Positions 13,546 to 28,535 of a DNA stretch of 64,000 nucleotides are shown here, in pieces; position 1 is the stretch's first letter; each line of letters begins with the position of its first letter. Location: the NCBI GenBank assembly GCA_964006375.1, contig OZ023267.1:13183846-13247845 (forward strand), read 5' to 3'. The position numbers and the translations under genes were made by a program. Origin of the DNA: Tillus elongatus (taxonomy: Eukaryota > Arthropoda > Insecta > Coleoptera > Cleridae). The notes under the pieces were generated by a model, which made no database searches, had not been told where the DNA came from, and saw nothing but the letters and a program-made list of their open reading frames with translations.

Positions 13546-14889
13546 AAAGGGTGGTCAGACCATCGTTAGCTTACGCGGCACTGGTCTGGTGGCCTAAGGT
13601 GACACTATCTAGTGCCAAACAAAAACTAGGCAAGATCCAAAGGATGGCTTGCCTGGGGATTACAGGGACCATGTCTTCAACCCCAACAGCCGCCATGGAG
13701 GTGTTGCGGGATCTGACCCCCCCCCCCCTACACGTAGTTATTATGGGGGAGGCCAGGCTAGGACTATACTGACTAGCCTGCAGTGGTAGACTGGAGATCA
13801 ACCCAGGTTTCAGGGGTCACTGCAAAATTCAGGAGATCGTGAAGGAGCGAATGCTTGAAATGAGGTCAGACTTGGCGAGCCCGCGAATCTGCAAGGAAAA
13901 CAACTTTGCAGTGGAAATCCCCGACCGCGAAGCATGGCGGGAAGAGACGCCGGGCGTACCACGGGACGCGCTCGTCTGGTTTACGGATGGATCCGGCGAG
14001 GAGCGTGGGACGGGGGCAGGTGTTTATTCGGAAGGACCGAGGGTAAGTCATAGTATTTACCTCGGAGCCCATGCAACGGTCTTTCAGGCCGAACTGTACG
14101 CCATCCTGCACTGTGTGCGGGAGAACAAGAGGAGGGGCTACACCAACAAGCGAATCCTCATAGCCACAGACAGACAGGCAGTTCTTAAGGCCCTAAGTAG
14201 CCGACGGGTAAATTCCTGGCTGGTGAGTGAGTGCCGAGACGAGACGAGCGACGTGGCTGGGCAGAATGAGGTCACCCTCATCTGGGTGCAGGGTCGCTCG
14301 GGGGTCAAAGGCAATGAAGAAGCTGACAGTCTCGCGAAGAGAGGGTCAGCAGAACCATTTATGGGACCAAAACCGGTTCTGGGCGTGATAAAGAGCACTG
14401 CCAGGGGAGCCTGGGTCAGAAACCAACACAAGGTGTACTGGGCAGATTGTCCAGGGCTCAGACATGGAAAGTCAATAATTGACGAACCCAGTTCAGAGAG
14501 AGCTGCGGAGCTGCTAAATCTTAGCAGAGGACAGCTCAGAAACATAACAGATCTCTTGACCGGACACATGGCCGTCAAGAAACACCTGCATAAAATGGGG
14601 CGGTTGGAGGGGGACCTCGCATGGAGACTCTGCGGCGAGGGGGAGGAATCAGCCCAGCACATCTTGTGCGAGTGTAAAGCTCTGGACCGCAAAAGACAAC
14701 TTATATATGGTCAGTCTAGACCAGAGACAGAGCATTATAAAACTTTACCCTACCAATCGCTGTGTAGACTAGTTCAAGGCACAGTGATTTTGGAATGGGT
14801 GGAGTAAAAAGACTAAGGGCATGCACAATTAACCAAAGGCTGCAGTGCTGTCGGGGCGGCAAAGCCGCGGACGAGCCCTGAGGGGGAAA
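13546..14889 (+). mobile_element. R1/I-like LINE, 5'-truncated, with 11-bp target-site duplication
   Basis: ACTGTCAAAGC occurs at 13535-13545 and again at 14890-14900, and the flanks are two halves of one pre-existing repeat, so both ends of the insertion are exact. The insert holds the end of ORF2 and a short 3' region. The 5' truncation removes the endonuclease and most of the RT. Confidence 0.9.
13551..14807 (+). pseudogene. LINE ORF2 C-terminal part: RT thumb, RNase H, zinc knuckle
   Basis: A first piece (13551-13772) reads SLAYAALVWWPKVTLSSAKQ and MEVLRDLTPPPLHVV, then a frame break after a C-run and a stop near 13770. The second piece (13839-14807, 322 residues) carries RNase H motifs: WFTDGSGEERGTGAGVY (Asp), VFQAELYAIL (Glu), IATDRQAVLKAL (Asp) and GVKGNEEADSLAKR (Asp). 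It ends with a Cys-His knuckle, WRLCGEGEESAQHILCEC. The RNase H part is open; the copy as a whole is truncated and frameshifted. Confidence 0.88.
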
Positions 14890-15459
14890 ACTGTCAAAGC
14901 TCCAGAGAAAGGGTCTATTTGAAATGGATTTTCTGGAAATATATGAGTAAAATGAAGGACAATGACGGTTAAAGCTAAGTCCTCAGGCTTTGTAAAACAT
15001 TTTCCATAGCTCATACTAGTTTCAGGTTCTTTGCCTAAATGTTGCCAATTTTGATGTTTTAAATCTCGACTTTGACGTTTTGAGGAAAACCCCAATTTGT
15101 TTTTCTTTAAATGCCTGTAACTTTTTTGTCTTTTAACCTACAGAGCTAAATTTTGGTAGATAATTTATCTATAATGATATAAACCCACATATCAAATTTG
15201 GTTGCCCTTACGTTGTTATTTCCGGATATTTATTTTTTTTTGTTGTTGAAAGAAAACACAAAATTTTAACTTATAAAATTGGAAAGTGACCCCGGATATG
15301 TGTTTTATGGGGCCTAATTAGCGCTCATTTGAAGACACTTTTTCAAAAGTCGGGATCTCCTCATTAGTTAATTTTTTAAAGAAAATTTACTAAAAGCCAA
15401 TTTGCAACTAACATTTATGACAAACGAATACTTTAAAAAACTTGCTAGCTAACCCAAAA

Positions 15460-15651
15460 GACAAGAATAGTACTAAGTTGTAAAGGTTGTGATAAATACG
15501 TCGGACAAACAAAAAGATCTATTGGAATTACATTCAAAGAACATTTAGCACAATTAAGATCCGGTACTATAGATAGCTCTTGCGTTGCCCGGCATATTTG
15601 GGATAATAATCACCACGTAGATAAGGAGAATCTAAAATTGATTAAACGCTT

Positions 15652-15655
<4 letters not shown>
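15460..15655 (+). pseudogene. Penelope-like GIY-YIG remnant
   Basis: The + strand translation includes LSCKGCDKYVGQTKRSIGIT, then FKEHLAQLRSGTIDSSC and [20 protein letters not shown], colinear with the GIY-YIG region of the PLE at 46245-46574. The N-terminal GIY strand is missing and the copy ends directly in a (TA)n array. Confidence 0.75.

Positions 15656-15727
<72 letters not shown>
15655..15727. repeat. (TA)n microsatellite
   Basis: A pure TA run between two PLE-derived segments. Confidence 0.95.
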
Positions 15728-15729
<2 letters not shown>

Positions 15730-15739
15730 CTAAATATAG

Positions 15740-16090
15740 TAATAATAAAAAGTTTATGGATTAGGCTTCGCCGCCTATGGGTAGTCTACTGATTGGTTTA
15801 CAAGAAATACCGACAGAAGCACGTCCGTTAGATAATAAAAGAATTAAGATATTTCCGCCGAATGAAATATGTTAATTTTGGTGACGTTGAACCTCCCTGA
15901 ATCGTTAGTGGCCGACGACCTGCCGAAGAAGATAAATAGAGTTGTAGATATAAGATATTTAGAATTATTCATCATCTGATCTGATCTGATAACTTGGTTA
16001 GTAAAATTATCGTCAGGTTGTTTAAAATGTGTTGTGGTGATTTGGGTTCTCCAAGTGTGTTTATTATATACCTAGTTTAGAAAACTAGGT
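15740..16090 (+). repeat. Penelope-like element terminal fragment
   Basis: It contains the PLE end signature ATCGTCAGGTTGTTTAAAATGTGTTGTGGTGATTTGG-like text (about 16005-16045) and CCGACAGAAGCACGTCCG. The same blocks occur inverted at 21180-21530 and partly at 42285-42484. A local palindrome, CTAGTTTAG/AAAACTAGG, at 16070-16092 marks the end. Confidence 0.6.
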
Positions 16091-16834
16091 ATATAATAAA
16101 CACATGAAAATGAGCGTTGGGGGTGTTCCACATGTTTCTATAAACACATAATATTTACATTTAGTTCTACTGAGATATGATTATTTGATGCACTCCATGC
16201 CAAGACGCAATATAAGGATGTCTCACTGTAAAATATTAGGTCATCTGCGTAAAGAATAATTGTAACCCGAATATAACCTATGCCATCAATAAGCACTAAA
16301 AATACATAAGTTAAAGACAGTAACCGTGAGAAACCCTTTGTGTGAGAGCAAACTCTTAAGGATTTCTGATCTATATGTTTCTACTTGGTTTCACAACTTT
16401 CTATAAGTTCAAATTATTGTCACCTGTGATACGTTATTTAAAACTATGAGCCGCCCCTCGTATTATTTATTTGTGCATGTCCAAGGAAGGTTATGTAAGC
16501 AATATGTATAATAACAGAGACGGTATTATTCATATTGGAATTTGGCAAGCCAGTGTTTTGAAGCGGGCTGGCATGCGCTAATTGTAGCGCGACTTGATGT
16601 TTAATTAAATAAGGTGTTACGTTCGTTTGTTTCGCAAAGTACGTTGCACTGGCCTAAGTACTGTTAGATTTATTATTGAGGAATTCTTGATTATTTAGTT
16701 AGATCATCCTTTCATTATCATGGAAATTTAAAATGTAGCAATATGTTAACTTTCTTTTTTGTCAATTAAAAAAAGGTGAATGAATGTTTCTTTTTTAAAG
16801 CCAGTGTTCGCATAAGACTAAATATGGACACAGC
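16091..16834. other. AT-rich non-coding interval
   Basis: No ORF or repeat I can identify. Confidence 0.4.
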
Positions 16835-18322
<1,488 letters not shown>

Positions 18323-18334
18323 TACATACATACC

Positions 18335-19880
18335 AGCAATTGTTCTCAAAAAATGCGCACCAGAACTTGCTCCTGTCCTGACTCGTCTGTTTCAGACATC
18401 TTACAATAGAGGCATATTCCCTAGTAACTGAAAAAGTGCTCGAGTACAACCCGTCCCCAAGAAAGGACCCAAAGCTGAATGTGTGACGCCAAAGCGTTTC
18501 CTAGCAACTACAGGCCTATTTCTCTCTTTTCAGTCGTCTCTAAAGTGATGGAATAGTATATAAACACCGAATTACTAAAATTTCTTGAAAAACACAGTCT
18601 AATCCACGACAGGCAGTATGGATTCAGTCAGCGCAGATCAACTGCCGACCTCCTTTCCTTTGTCACCCATTCTTGGAACAAGTCTATGGAACTACACGGT
18701 GAATCCCATATTGTCGCTCTAGACATATCCAAGGCATTCGACCAGGTCTGGCACACAACGCTGCTTAATAAACTTCCGGCCTATGGCCTACCACCAAAAC
18801 TCTGTACCTGGACAGCAAATTTCCTCTCCAACCGAAGCATTTCTGTTGTCGTGGATGGTCATTCCTCGTAAACTGTATCCAATTATAGCACGAGTTCCTC
18901 AAGGTTTAGCTTTAGCCCCTACATTGTTTTTTCTCCACATCAATGACCTCCTTTCTAGCACATCCAACCCAGTTCACAGTTACACGGACGACAGCATTCT
19001 CTACTCAAATATACAATATTCTAAGCTTGTCTCTTTAGCCCAATTATATGAGGATAGCAGACTCATGGAGGGTTCTGTCTCTGTGGATCTCCAAAAAATA
19101 TTAGCCTGGGGAAGTATCAATCTTGTACAATTCAACCCCACCAACTCTCAGTCTTGCTTTCTATCTCATAAGATATACACCAGCCCTAGACCCACCACAA
19201 TGCACAACCAAGTTATTCTAAGTAATGAGTCCTTTTCACTTGTTGACATTTCTGTGGATCGAAATCTCAATTGGCACCAACATGTCACATTAATTGCGGC
19301 TGCTAAGAAATTTGGTTTCCTCTTCCAGGCTCGCAAATACTTTTCACCAGCTAATCTCTATACCTTATATACTTCACAAATAAGGCCAAACCTCGAATAC
19401 TGCTCCCACATCTGGGGTGCCGCTGCCGCTTTTACACTCGCTATCCTGGACTCCATTCAGAAGAGAGCTATACGTCTCATCGGTGACCCTACCGTCATCC
19501 AAAGGCTGCCATCGCTTGCCCACCGACGTGCCGTTGGTGACCCCCCCCTCTCTCGCTCTCTCACTCATAGATATCTGCACGGGCACTGCTCAGAGGAGCT
19601 TCCTTCCATAGTTCCTCCACCTGCTGCCCCCAACAGATCTACCAGGGGATCAGACCGAATGCACCCTTTTACTGTCCAGGTCACCAGACATAGAACATCT
19701 TGTTTTGTCCCGAGGACTTCCAAGTTGTGGAATTCCTTGCCTGCACATGTTTTTCCTTCTCCTCCGAACCTCCAAGCCCTCAAGTCCAGAATTAACAAGT
19801 TGGCTCTTTCCTCCTTGTCGACACCCACGGTACGATAGTATTTAGGCTGTAAGCCCTCGTAATGTGTTGTTGAAATATAT
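18335..19880 (+). pseudogene. Jockey-type LINE RT copy, 5'-truncated
   Basis: The + strand copy of the family at 50862-54100. It begins within the RT (…[13 protein letters not shown] equivalent) right after the GA array. Motifs include [20 protein letters not shown] (about 18715-18775) and a damaged YTDDS at the YADD site (about 18981-18995); Ala is changed to Thr, so the catalytic box is altered. A frameshift near 18870 and stops separate 18686-18871 from 18783-19838. The 3' end, TGTAAGCCCTCGTAATGTG, matches the complement at 50870-50900. Confidence 0.88.
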
Positions 19881-19919
19881 AACATACATATACACATATA
19901 CATACATATTATATAAACA

Positions 19920-20060
19920 TATAAAAATTGAAACTGACCCTGGATGCGGGTTCTAGGGGCCCTAGTCCCCGCTCATTTGAATACATTTTTTCAAAATTCG
20001 GGATCTCCTCATTAGTGTTTTTCAAGAAAAGTATGCCGTACTGAAGAGCTCTAATTAGAG
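19920..20060 (-). repeat. Hairpin-end fragment of the (TA)n repeat family
   Basis: Reads AAACTGACCCTGGATGCGGG and GCTCATTTGAATAC, then CTCCTCATTAGTG, the reverse of the hairpin end in 7944-8075. Confidence 0.7.
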
Positions 20061-20274
20061 CGAAAATACAGTGTAGTGGCTGAAGTCAAATTTACAAAAA
20101 GGTTTTTTTCGTGTTTGTTATTTCATAATTAGTCATAGTAAAACTCGCGTTATATCCTTGAGAATGGAATAAACTTTTCCGAAAGCTCGGCTTTTAATAA
20201 AGAGTTTAATTTTGCAACTGACGGCTTTCCCACAATTTTTTAAGTAATTAATACTATTACCGTCACAAAAACTG

Positions 20275-20399
<125 letters not shown>

Positions 20400-20529
20400 T
20401 CACCCCATTAGTGATTTCTTTAAAGATAATTCACTAAAAAGTTGTAAGCATTCAAAGAAAAAAAGTCTGGACGCAGCGTTATTGTAGTAAATTTTCATAA
20501 AAATGCTTTCAATAGCAAATATGTCTTTT

Positions 20530-21180
20530 TTATTGAAAGCAGCAAGTTTAAAAAATCACATAAGTCTTTAGTATATAAACATACAAACAGCTTTTAGAGC
20601 ATTCATCCTCAGCCCACCTGCTGGTTTACTTGATAGCGCTTGTTAAATATGGAACACCAATACAACCAATCATGACAATTTTTGCAGGACAGCAAATATT
20701 TACTTATCCGACTATTAAGAAATATTGTTTGCATGTTTTGTATTTACACTGTATAATTAGAAACAGTGAAACCGATCAGAATCTAAATCGATTCACATAA
20801 GGTTCTGTAAATGTATAGCCTTTGGGTGTGGTCCTTGGTCGAGTGAAAGAGAAAATGGGCGCAACCACGTGATACACATAAAGTTTGTATCTGTATCATT
20901 CAAGGTTCCACAAGAAACAGACAATTGCTAGAGAAAAAAAAAATACATAACTTCAGCTTATTGGGTTGTTACCTTCTATTCTGCTTAATATACGAAGTCG
21001 TTGAACGTTTGATCGCACTGTCCGTTATTATATTATGAATATCTATTTCACGTGTATCAGAAAGCAGGTCAATATTGAAATGATTTTCGTGTATAATAAA
21101 ATTGACGTAATATTTTGTCTACCTTTTCTGAAAAACCACATCACTAAGAAATAAGTTAGGGAAACTTACTAAGTGAAGAT
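20530..21180. other. Non-coding interval
   Basis: No supported gene. It lies between repeat remnants and a PLE end. Confidence 0.4.
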
Positions 21181-21525
21181 TGGAACCGGTGATGAGCACT
21201 GATAAGCACACTTGGAGAACCCAAATCACCGCAACACATTAAAAAAACCTGACGATCGTTCCATTAACCAAGTCAGCGTCATCAGATGATGATTAATTCC
21301 AAACATCTTATATCCACAACTCTATTAAATTCTTCTGCAAGTAGTCGGTCACAAACGATTTAGAGAAGTTCAACGACACCGAAATTAACATATTTCGTTT
21401 GTCGGAAATATCTGTAATCTTTTATTATCTATCGGACGTGCTTTCTGCCGGTATTTATTTTGTAAAGGAATCTATCAGGAGACTACTTACAGGCGGTGGA
21501 GCGAGATTCCTATATTTTTTGTTAT

Positions 21526-21530
<5 letters not shown>
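21180..21530 (-). repeat. Penelope-like element terminal fragment
   Basis: Reads GATGAGCACTGATAAGCACAC, then CCTGACGATCGTTCCATTAA and GCATATTTCGTTTG-like text, the inverse of 15740-16090. It ends in the TA array 21529-21599. Confidence 0.65.

Positions 21531-21599
<69 letters not shown>
21529..21599. repeat. (TA)n microsatellite
   Basis: A pure TA run at a PLE terminal fragment. Confidence 0.95.
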
Positions 21600-21603
<4 letters not shown>

Positions 21604-21624
21604 TAATTTATTTACTGATAATAT

Positions 21625-22261
21625 ACAGTCTGGCCTTTAACAAACAATACAGCAACAATATCACATAATTAATATTGACATTTTTTTTTCCACAATCAGC
21701 AAATAATAAGAAACCGACAAAGTCAGAGACTGTGTGTCGGTAAACTTCAACATACATTTGCCTACCTTGTAGGTGATTGAACAGAAATGTGTCCCGAACC
21801 AAAACATATAGTGAACAAAAGAATATTACCACCACATACATCCACACACAGAGAGCTACATATACACATTCGCAATCCTATACACTCGCATACTCTCTCT
21901 CTCTATATCTCTCTCTCTCTCTCTTTCTCTATCTCTTTTCTCTTAAACACACACACACACACACATGCACACAAAATTTGCAAATCCTTCTATTACAATT
22001 TTCAAACCAACTGCTCGGCTTTTAAAAACGACAATCGACAATACCCAGTCTGATTTTTAACAACAAATAACAATATTAACACTGAAAATTTTTTTTCCAC
22101 GGTTACCCGTTTCCCCCTTTTTATACACCATCAGCAAATAATAACAAACCGACAAAAGTCAGAGACTGTGCGTCGGCAAAATTCAATATGGATTTGCCTA
22201 CCTTGTAGGTGATTGCACAGAAATGCGTCCCGAAAACCAAACTCTCATAGTGAACAAAAAG

Positions 22262-22262
<1 letters not shown>
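21625..22262. repeat. Duplicated about 200-bp unit flanking CT/CA-rich DNA
   Basis: Sequence at about 21625-21835 (CAGTCTGGCCTTTAACAA … GTAGGTGATTGAACAGAAATG) recurs at about 22045-22262 with substitutions (CAGTCTGATTTTTAACAA … GTAGGTGATTGCACAGAAATG). Between them lie (CT)n at 21893-21932 and (CA)n at 21949-21964. A second TA array follows the second copy. Confidence 0.75.

Positions 22263-22266
<4 letters not shown>

Positions 22267-22336
<70 letters not shown>
22267..22336. repeat. (TA)n microsatellite
   Basis: A pure TA run. Confidence 0.95.
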
Positions 22337-22338
<2 letters not shown>

Positions 22339-22344
22339 TATATA

Positions 22345-22605
22345 CTTTCGAAGGCGTTTAGCGGTCCTGGTTGTCTAAATTTTTTTATTAATTTTAGATT
22401 CTCATTAATGTGGTGATTATTGTCCCAAATATGTTGGGCGACGAAAGATATATCCATAGTACCGTATCCTAATTGTGCTAAATGTTCTTTGAGTCTAAAA
22501 GATCTTTTGGAATTAGATTATAGATCTTCCGTCGCCCTACATATTTAGGATAATAATCACCACGTTAATGAGGAGAATCCAAAATGAATTAAAAGCCAAA
22601 CGCCT
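22345..22605. pseudogene. Two opposed PLE GIY-YIG scraps
   Basis: 22355-22500 read on the - strand gives the [20 protein letters not shown] segment. 22520-22605 read on the + strand gives a second, degraded copy of the same segment. They face each other, as expected for a local inverted duplication. Confidence 0.6.
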
Positions 22606-22761
22606 TCAAAAGTATATACAGTCGAACCTGGATAAGCGAGAGTTCAAGGGACCGCGATATTTTTTTCGCTTATGGAGGTTTCTTACTAACCCAAGTTTCT
22701 AGCTTATAGAGGTACAGGAGTGACCTTTGTTACTTATAGAGGTTAAAAAAAGAAACTTCGG

Positions 22762-23600
<839 letters not shown>

Positions 23601-23867
23601 TACAGCAAATATGTAGTGAGGGACATACGTATGTATTATATAGGTATGTGACGATACAAAAACAATGTTAGTTCCTCCAAATTAAGTTAAGAAAATGTTA
23701 GTTTCACGAAATTTACACGAATAAGTCATAAATATTAGATGTTAAATACGCTTCAACTGTGACTTAAGTGACTTTCGTCCTATCAGCCTTCTGTCAACAT
23801 TACCTAAGATTTTGAAAAAGATAGTTAAGTTTCAGCTTTCCATGTACATGGTTGGGTCATATATGAC

Positions 23868-24668
23868 CTTAATATAAAAAAAGGTCTATTAAGAACAAAA
23901 CTTCATTAAATCGTGCGGCACATGTAATTTCAAGCCCTTTATTTTCTCTTTGCATTTGACCGCTTAAACACTTCTAATTTGTCTGGTAGAATAATAAATT
24001 ACTGTCAATAACTCGGCCGGTCTATACATATACTAATCTCTACGTTTGTCTCGACTTAAAGACCTGTTCGGTTTGTTGTATCTATATAGTCAATATAAAT
24101 ACTTTCACGTAGAATTAAAATCAATATAAATATAGTATTTATGTAGTATTTTAGTTGAATTATTTATCCTTTGTTAGAGTTAACATGGTGAGACAGACAT
24201 CTGGGTTTTTAGTTTTCTATTTTTTAAAAAGATGAGTTGAGTTGATGTTGTTTATCTCACCAGATGTCTTTATCGGCATGAACCAATATCCACATAGTAA
24301 ATTTCTAGATCTAAATGAAACGTGCTGATTCTTTAAATAACTCTGGTCCTTTTAAACCTATATTAGATAAGGGTCATACATTTGTCGACCAGAAGATTAA
24401 AGCAGGTCTCCGACCTAGTAGTCTCACTGCGCAATAAACAAACGATCGTTCTTGGATGACAACTTTACTTCGGACTAGTTCGTTTACCTTGACGCGATAT
24501 AAATATACGGGATCTAGTTTTTTATGTTAGAATTTTCTTCCTCTGAAGATGTTGACATTGTCAACGAAACGATCGTAAGGTCTCTGAAATATGTGTTGTG
24601 GTGATTTGGGTGTTCTCCAAGTGTACTTATTAGTGCTCATCACAGGTTCCAGTTTTCACATAGTGTAT
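23868..24668 (+). repeat. Penelope-like element terminal region (pseudo-LTR-like)
   Basis: About 800 bp repeated in inverse orientation at 45467-46265. Shared blocks include GACCTTAATATAAAAAA, GACGCGATATAAATA, GTCAACGAAACGATCGTAAG and GCTCATCACAGGTTCCAG. No coding part remains here. Confidence 0.7.
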
Positions 24669-25795
24669 TACAAATATGGTTTTGGTTAGCTACCCTTTTT
24701 TTCTTAACAACAATTCTTTCACGAGAATAAACTAGAAAATTGCAGATAGTGGTTGGTAAGATAATTTAGTAAATCTAAAATGTTTTAGTCTTTCATTTTT
24801 ACCAACAAATGAGGCATCGTCAAGGAAACAGCTAAAGTTGCAATGTATTGAATATTTTTAATTCATATTTCGATCTATCTATCTTTTTCAGCATAACGTT
24901 CACCTAGTAAACAAAACTCCTTTTATAGGGCTGATTTTTTTTAGCGAATGTTCGTAAGAAAAATAGCTACTTGAAATGTACCAGCCACTGTCCACCACAT
25001 CATCTAAATATTAAACTGTGAGAGGAAATACGTGGTTTCTAAAGTCCCCGTAAGACTCATAATTACGACAAACGCCATCAATGAACTGAAAGATGAAAAC
25101 TAAAATTATAAAAGCAATAGAACTATGTAATCTAGATAAGAGTTAACATTGGTTTGCTCATTAATATTCCAAATGCAAATGAAAGTTTCATTCACATGGT
25201 ATCTGCTTGCACTAGACCAAAGTCATAAAATACCATTTCACTATTCGATCGTTTAATAATCACAGATGCTGAGGAACAGAAGAAATGACGTTGTGCCAAT
25301 CACCTGTTACACTCCTCACGTTTACATCATTAAAGCAACCATCAATTATTATACCATAATACAGAAACGCTCATGAATTAGCAGCGTTCGTCTATACTGA
25401 ATTTAATATTGGACACTTAAGCACCACGTAATTTATACTCTAGTTTCAGATATTTTTTTTAGTTTGCTGTGTTCACTTCCTGGAATGCGAATACCGGAAT
25501 AATTATTAGAATATATTAAAAAGGCTTTCATTTAAAATTTACAATAAAAAGTAATATTCGTAATCCACGATTTGACGTATTTGGCTAAGGCGTAAGCCAT
25601 TGGCACAGTTTGACATTAACTCATTTCCTCTAGTAGTATTCGACCCTTCTCTTTAAAGTGTTACATATCCTATGCTTATACCTACCTTGTACCTAGCTAT
25701 TTTCTTACTTAAAACTTAATTTTGCTTATTTTAATTTTTATCCCTTGTTTTTGTTCTTTTTTTTTGTTGCTTTTTCTTTCGTTGTTTTTTTTTTT
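24669..25795. other. AT-rich non-coding interval
   Basis: No ORF or repeat I can identify apart from T-rich runs at 25750-25805. Confidence 0.4.
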
Positions 25796-25796
25796 G

Positions 25797-25915
25797 GTGC
25801 TTTTTAGCTTTAAAAAAATTCACTAATGAGATCCCGACTTTTGAATTTTGAAAAAAATGTCTTCAAATGAGCGCCAACTAGGCCCCCTAGAACCCATATC
25901 CAGGGTCAGTTTCAA

Positions 25916-25991
<76 letters not shown>
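25797..25991 (+). repeat. Hairpin end plus (TA)n array of the repeat family
   Basis: Hairpin remnant at 25805-25830 (TTTAAAAAAATTCACTAATG), GCGCCAACTAGGCCCCCTAG, then TA at 25918-25991. The copy stops at a mariner fragment. Confidence 0.75.
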
Positions 25992-25993
<2 letters not shown>

Positions 25994-26330
25994 GGCGAAA
26001 TTGCATAAATTGGACTAGGAATTGCTCCCTCATCCGCCCTATTCTCCGGATATAGCCCCGAGTGACTATTTCTTGTTTCCAAACTTAAAGAAACGGGTCG
26101 ACGGAAAGAGATTTGACTCCAATGATGAAATCATCTCACAAACAAATACCTATTTTAAGGACGTCGGCAAATCTATTTTTTGGAAGGGATAAAAAAAAAT
26201 TGAGAAACGTTGGACGAAGTGTATAGAGCTCAAAGGAGACTATGTTGAGAAATAAAATGATTTTTTGTCAAAAAACCTGTTTCATTCAAAAAGTCAGGGC
26301 CTTATTGACCCGCCCTCGTATATATGGCAT
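25992..26330 (+). pseudogene. Mariner transposase C-terminal fragment
   Basis: The + strand frame reads LLPHPPYSPDIAPSDYFLFP, which contains the third catalytic aspartate region of mariner transposases, then NLKKRVDGKRFDSNDEII. Stops interrupt it before and after (…KG stop KKIEKRWTKCIELKGDYVEK stop). The 5' part is missing at the TA array. Confidence 0.8.
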
Positions 26331-26419
26331 AAGCAATTGCAGCATTTTTATATCTATGCCATCTGCACCCCTCGCGTTAGAGTTTAGTAACTACAAGACA
26401 GGCTCGATTTGGCCTATAG

Positions 26420-27283
26420 TAGTGATGGTAAAAACTGTTATTTTCTCTTAACAGTTGAAGCCGTTAACGTTATGTAATAATAACCGTTGAAAATAACGGC
26501 TTCAGTTATTTAACTGGATAGTCGATCGATAGTATCCTCATTCCCAAAGCTGTGAGCGAGAGCGAGCACACTAGTATAAATGCATTGTATTTTTACCCCG
26601 TTATTTCACGTAGTGTATAAATCTCAAATTTTGTCGATATGAAAATGAAACAAAGGGTTAAGAAATTATAATAAGCGTGTCGTAAATCTTTTGCCACCCT
26701 GAAGTGAAACTTTTAGAAATCAGAAAGGAGTCTTATATTAGTATTTACTTAGATGTTTTAGGAATTATAAACTAGTCATTTCTAACAAATTTATTTTATG
26801 AGGGGTCTTTACGTAAATGTCAATGCCACAGCAAGAATCAATAAATATCATTATTTATCACGTCTTGGGACGTTAGACGTTAGGACTTTTATTGCTACAC
26901 AGGGAGTGATTCTAAGAACTCCATAACATAACGCAGCTCATAAAATTTCGGTAAAGAAATTTGCCTTTATTCTGTACATATGGTTTGTTATTACATTATG
27001 CTTTTATTCTTTCTTAGAAAGATCTCTATCTCTAGTTACATTTTCGGTTCACTGGTCATCTTTATCAGTCCACTTTTAAAAACTGTGCAAACAACAGCCA
27101 ACAGTATAAAAAATTGAGTTTGAATTTTAAAAAAATTGGAAGATATATAGTATTAATTGTTTATTTACTTATTTTAATATTCGTTGTTTTAAAATTAGTT
27201 TCAAAAATTTCAACTTGGAGGAGAAGTGGTTTCAAGAAAAACTTAATAAAAAGACACCCCTTATTTTTCTCCAAAGAATCACC

Positions 27284-27362
<79 letters not shown>

Positions 27363-27804
27363 TTTAATTTTTTATATTTAAATGTATATAGATATTAAAA
27401 AATGTTGTATCATTATATATTTTTATCAATTTGATAACTATTATCAGACAAACGAAAATGACGTGTTAACTAAAGCTGTGAGCGAGAGCGAGCACACTAG
27501 TATAAATAATAATGTTATGAAGTACAGTCCGCTCTATACTGTAAACCCATACATATTTAGCATTCCCAATCTCAAGGCTATTCATCCCGTTAAATGGTTA
27601 AATAACAGTTGCCGATGAAAACCGATGTTTATTCATCGAACCTAGTTGCAGTAGAACTGAAACAGACACAACTCCGAATTCTAGTTTAGTGTAAAAAGCG
27701 TTACTTTTTAAGCTGTTATTTTTATAAATCCATAACTGGTGGTTACCGTTACGGCTCGGTAACCGTTTAAAAATAGCTGACAGTTAAATAACGACCCATC
27801 ACTA
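26420..27804. mobile_element. hAT-like non-autonomous element with 8-bp target-site duplication
   Basis: The ends are inverted: TAGTGATGG at 26420 and CCATCACTA ending at 27804. They are flanked by GCCTATAG (26412-26419) and GTCTATAG (27805-27812), an 8-bp duplication with one mismatch, as hAT elements make. Inside, the phrase CTGTGAGCGAGAGCGAGCAC occurs twice (about 26549 and 27475), and there is a TA array at 27291-27359. No transposase frame is seen. Confidence 0.75.
27291..27359. repeat. (TA)n microsatellite
   Basis: A pure TA run inside the hAT-like element. Confidence 0.95.
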
Positions 27805-27812
27805 GTCTATAG

Positions 27813-28535
27813 ACGACTTAACCAGTACAAATTCTTCACTGAGGCCTAGAAAACGTTTATCGTTATATAAATTATCAGTAACAATCTCATCTGCTCTAGA
27901 GTCTGGATTTCCATTAATAAAGAAATTGTTAAACTCATCCGATGTAGTACCCAACTTTGAACATATAGCTCAAGTATGCCTTCTTCTCTGCACTAATGCA
28001 CGAATTAATAATATATTGCTTAATAAACATTAATCTAAATAAAACACTTTCTATTGCACATTCTTTGCTCTGTTGTGTACCGATCTTGATGTGGAATGAT
28101 TTATTGTTAATTTATTTACACAACATTAAAGTTTAAAGTTAAAGGGTACGCCTTCAAGAAGATAAAATATAACTGCACCTCTAGTAATGCAAACGAAACA
28201 GGTTGATCAAGAATTCCAGATTATGCCAGTGATATTAGCCAATGTTTTCGCGTATTGTTATTTTTCTTATCGGGCATTGTAATTTCGTTAGTTTATAAAA
28301 AATAATTCGTTTCGAAACAATGCAATTTTAGTCTATGGGTAAAATGCATGTAGAGTAGATAAGTATGTTTAGCACACCAGAAATGTGCAAGGTGTTGAAC
28401 CGCCTGTTCCTTTTACTTTTAAGTAACAGTGACCGCCTGATCTGATTTCATGGTGTATTAAAATAACTTGATACTTGAATACTGTTTACTAGCTTTCGTT
28501 ATAAATATATAGGTCATTATTTACGATTTGCTAGG
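27813..28535. other. AT-rich non-coding interval
   Basis: No supported gene or repeat; a short PLE end (AACCTGACGATCGTTTC) follows at 28536-28650. Confidence 0.4.

Larger units (their letters stand above)
13060..15395 (-). repeat. Hairpin/(TA)n-family copy, reverse orientation, split by a LINE
   Basis: 13060-13286 is the GGACGCAG-type end module in reverse. 13287-13545 and 14890-15395 continue the body of the family as in 7944-9283 (for example CTATAGCTAAGACTACTG and AAATGCCTGTAACTTTTTTG, reversed) and end at a hairpin near 15362-15393. The LINE at 13546-14889 separates the two halves. The TA array of the family is absent here; the junction near 15285 goes directly to the GACCCCGGATATG phrase. 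Confidence 0.75.
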
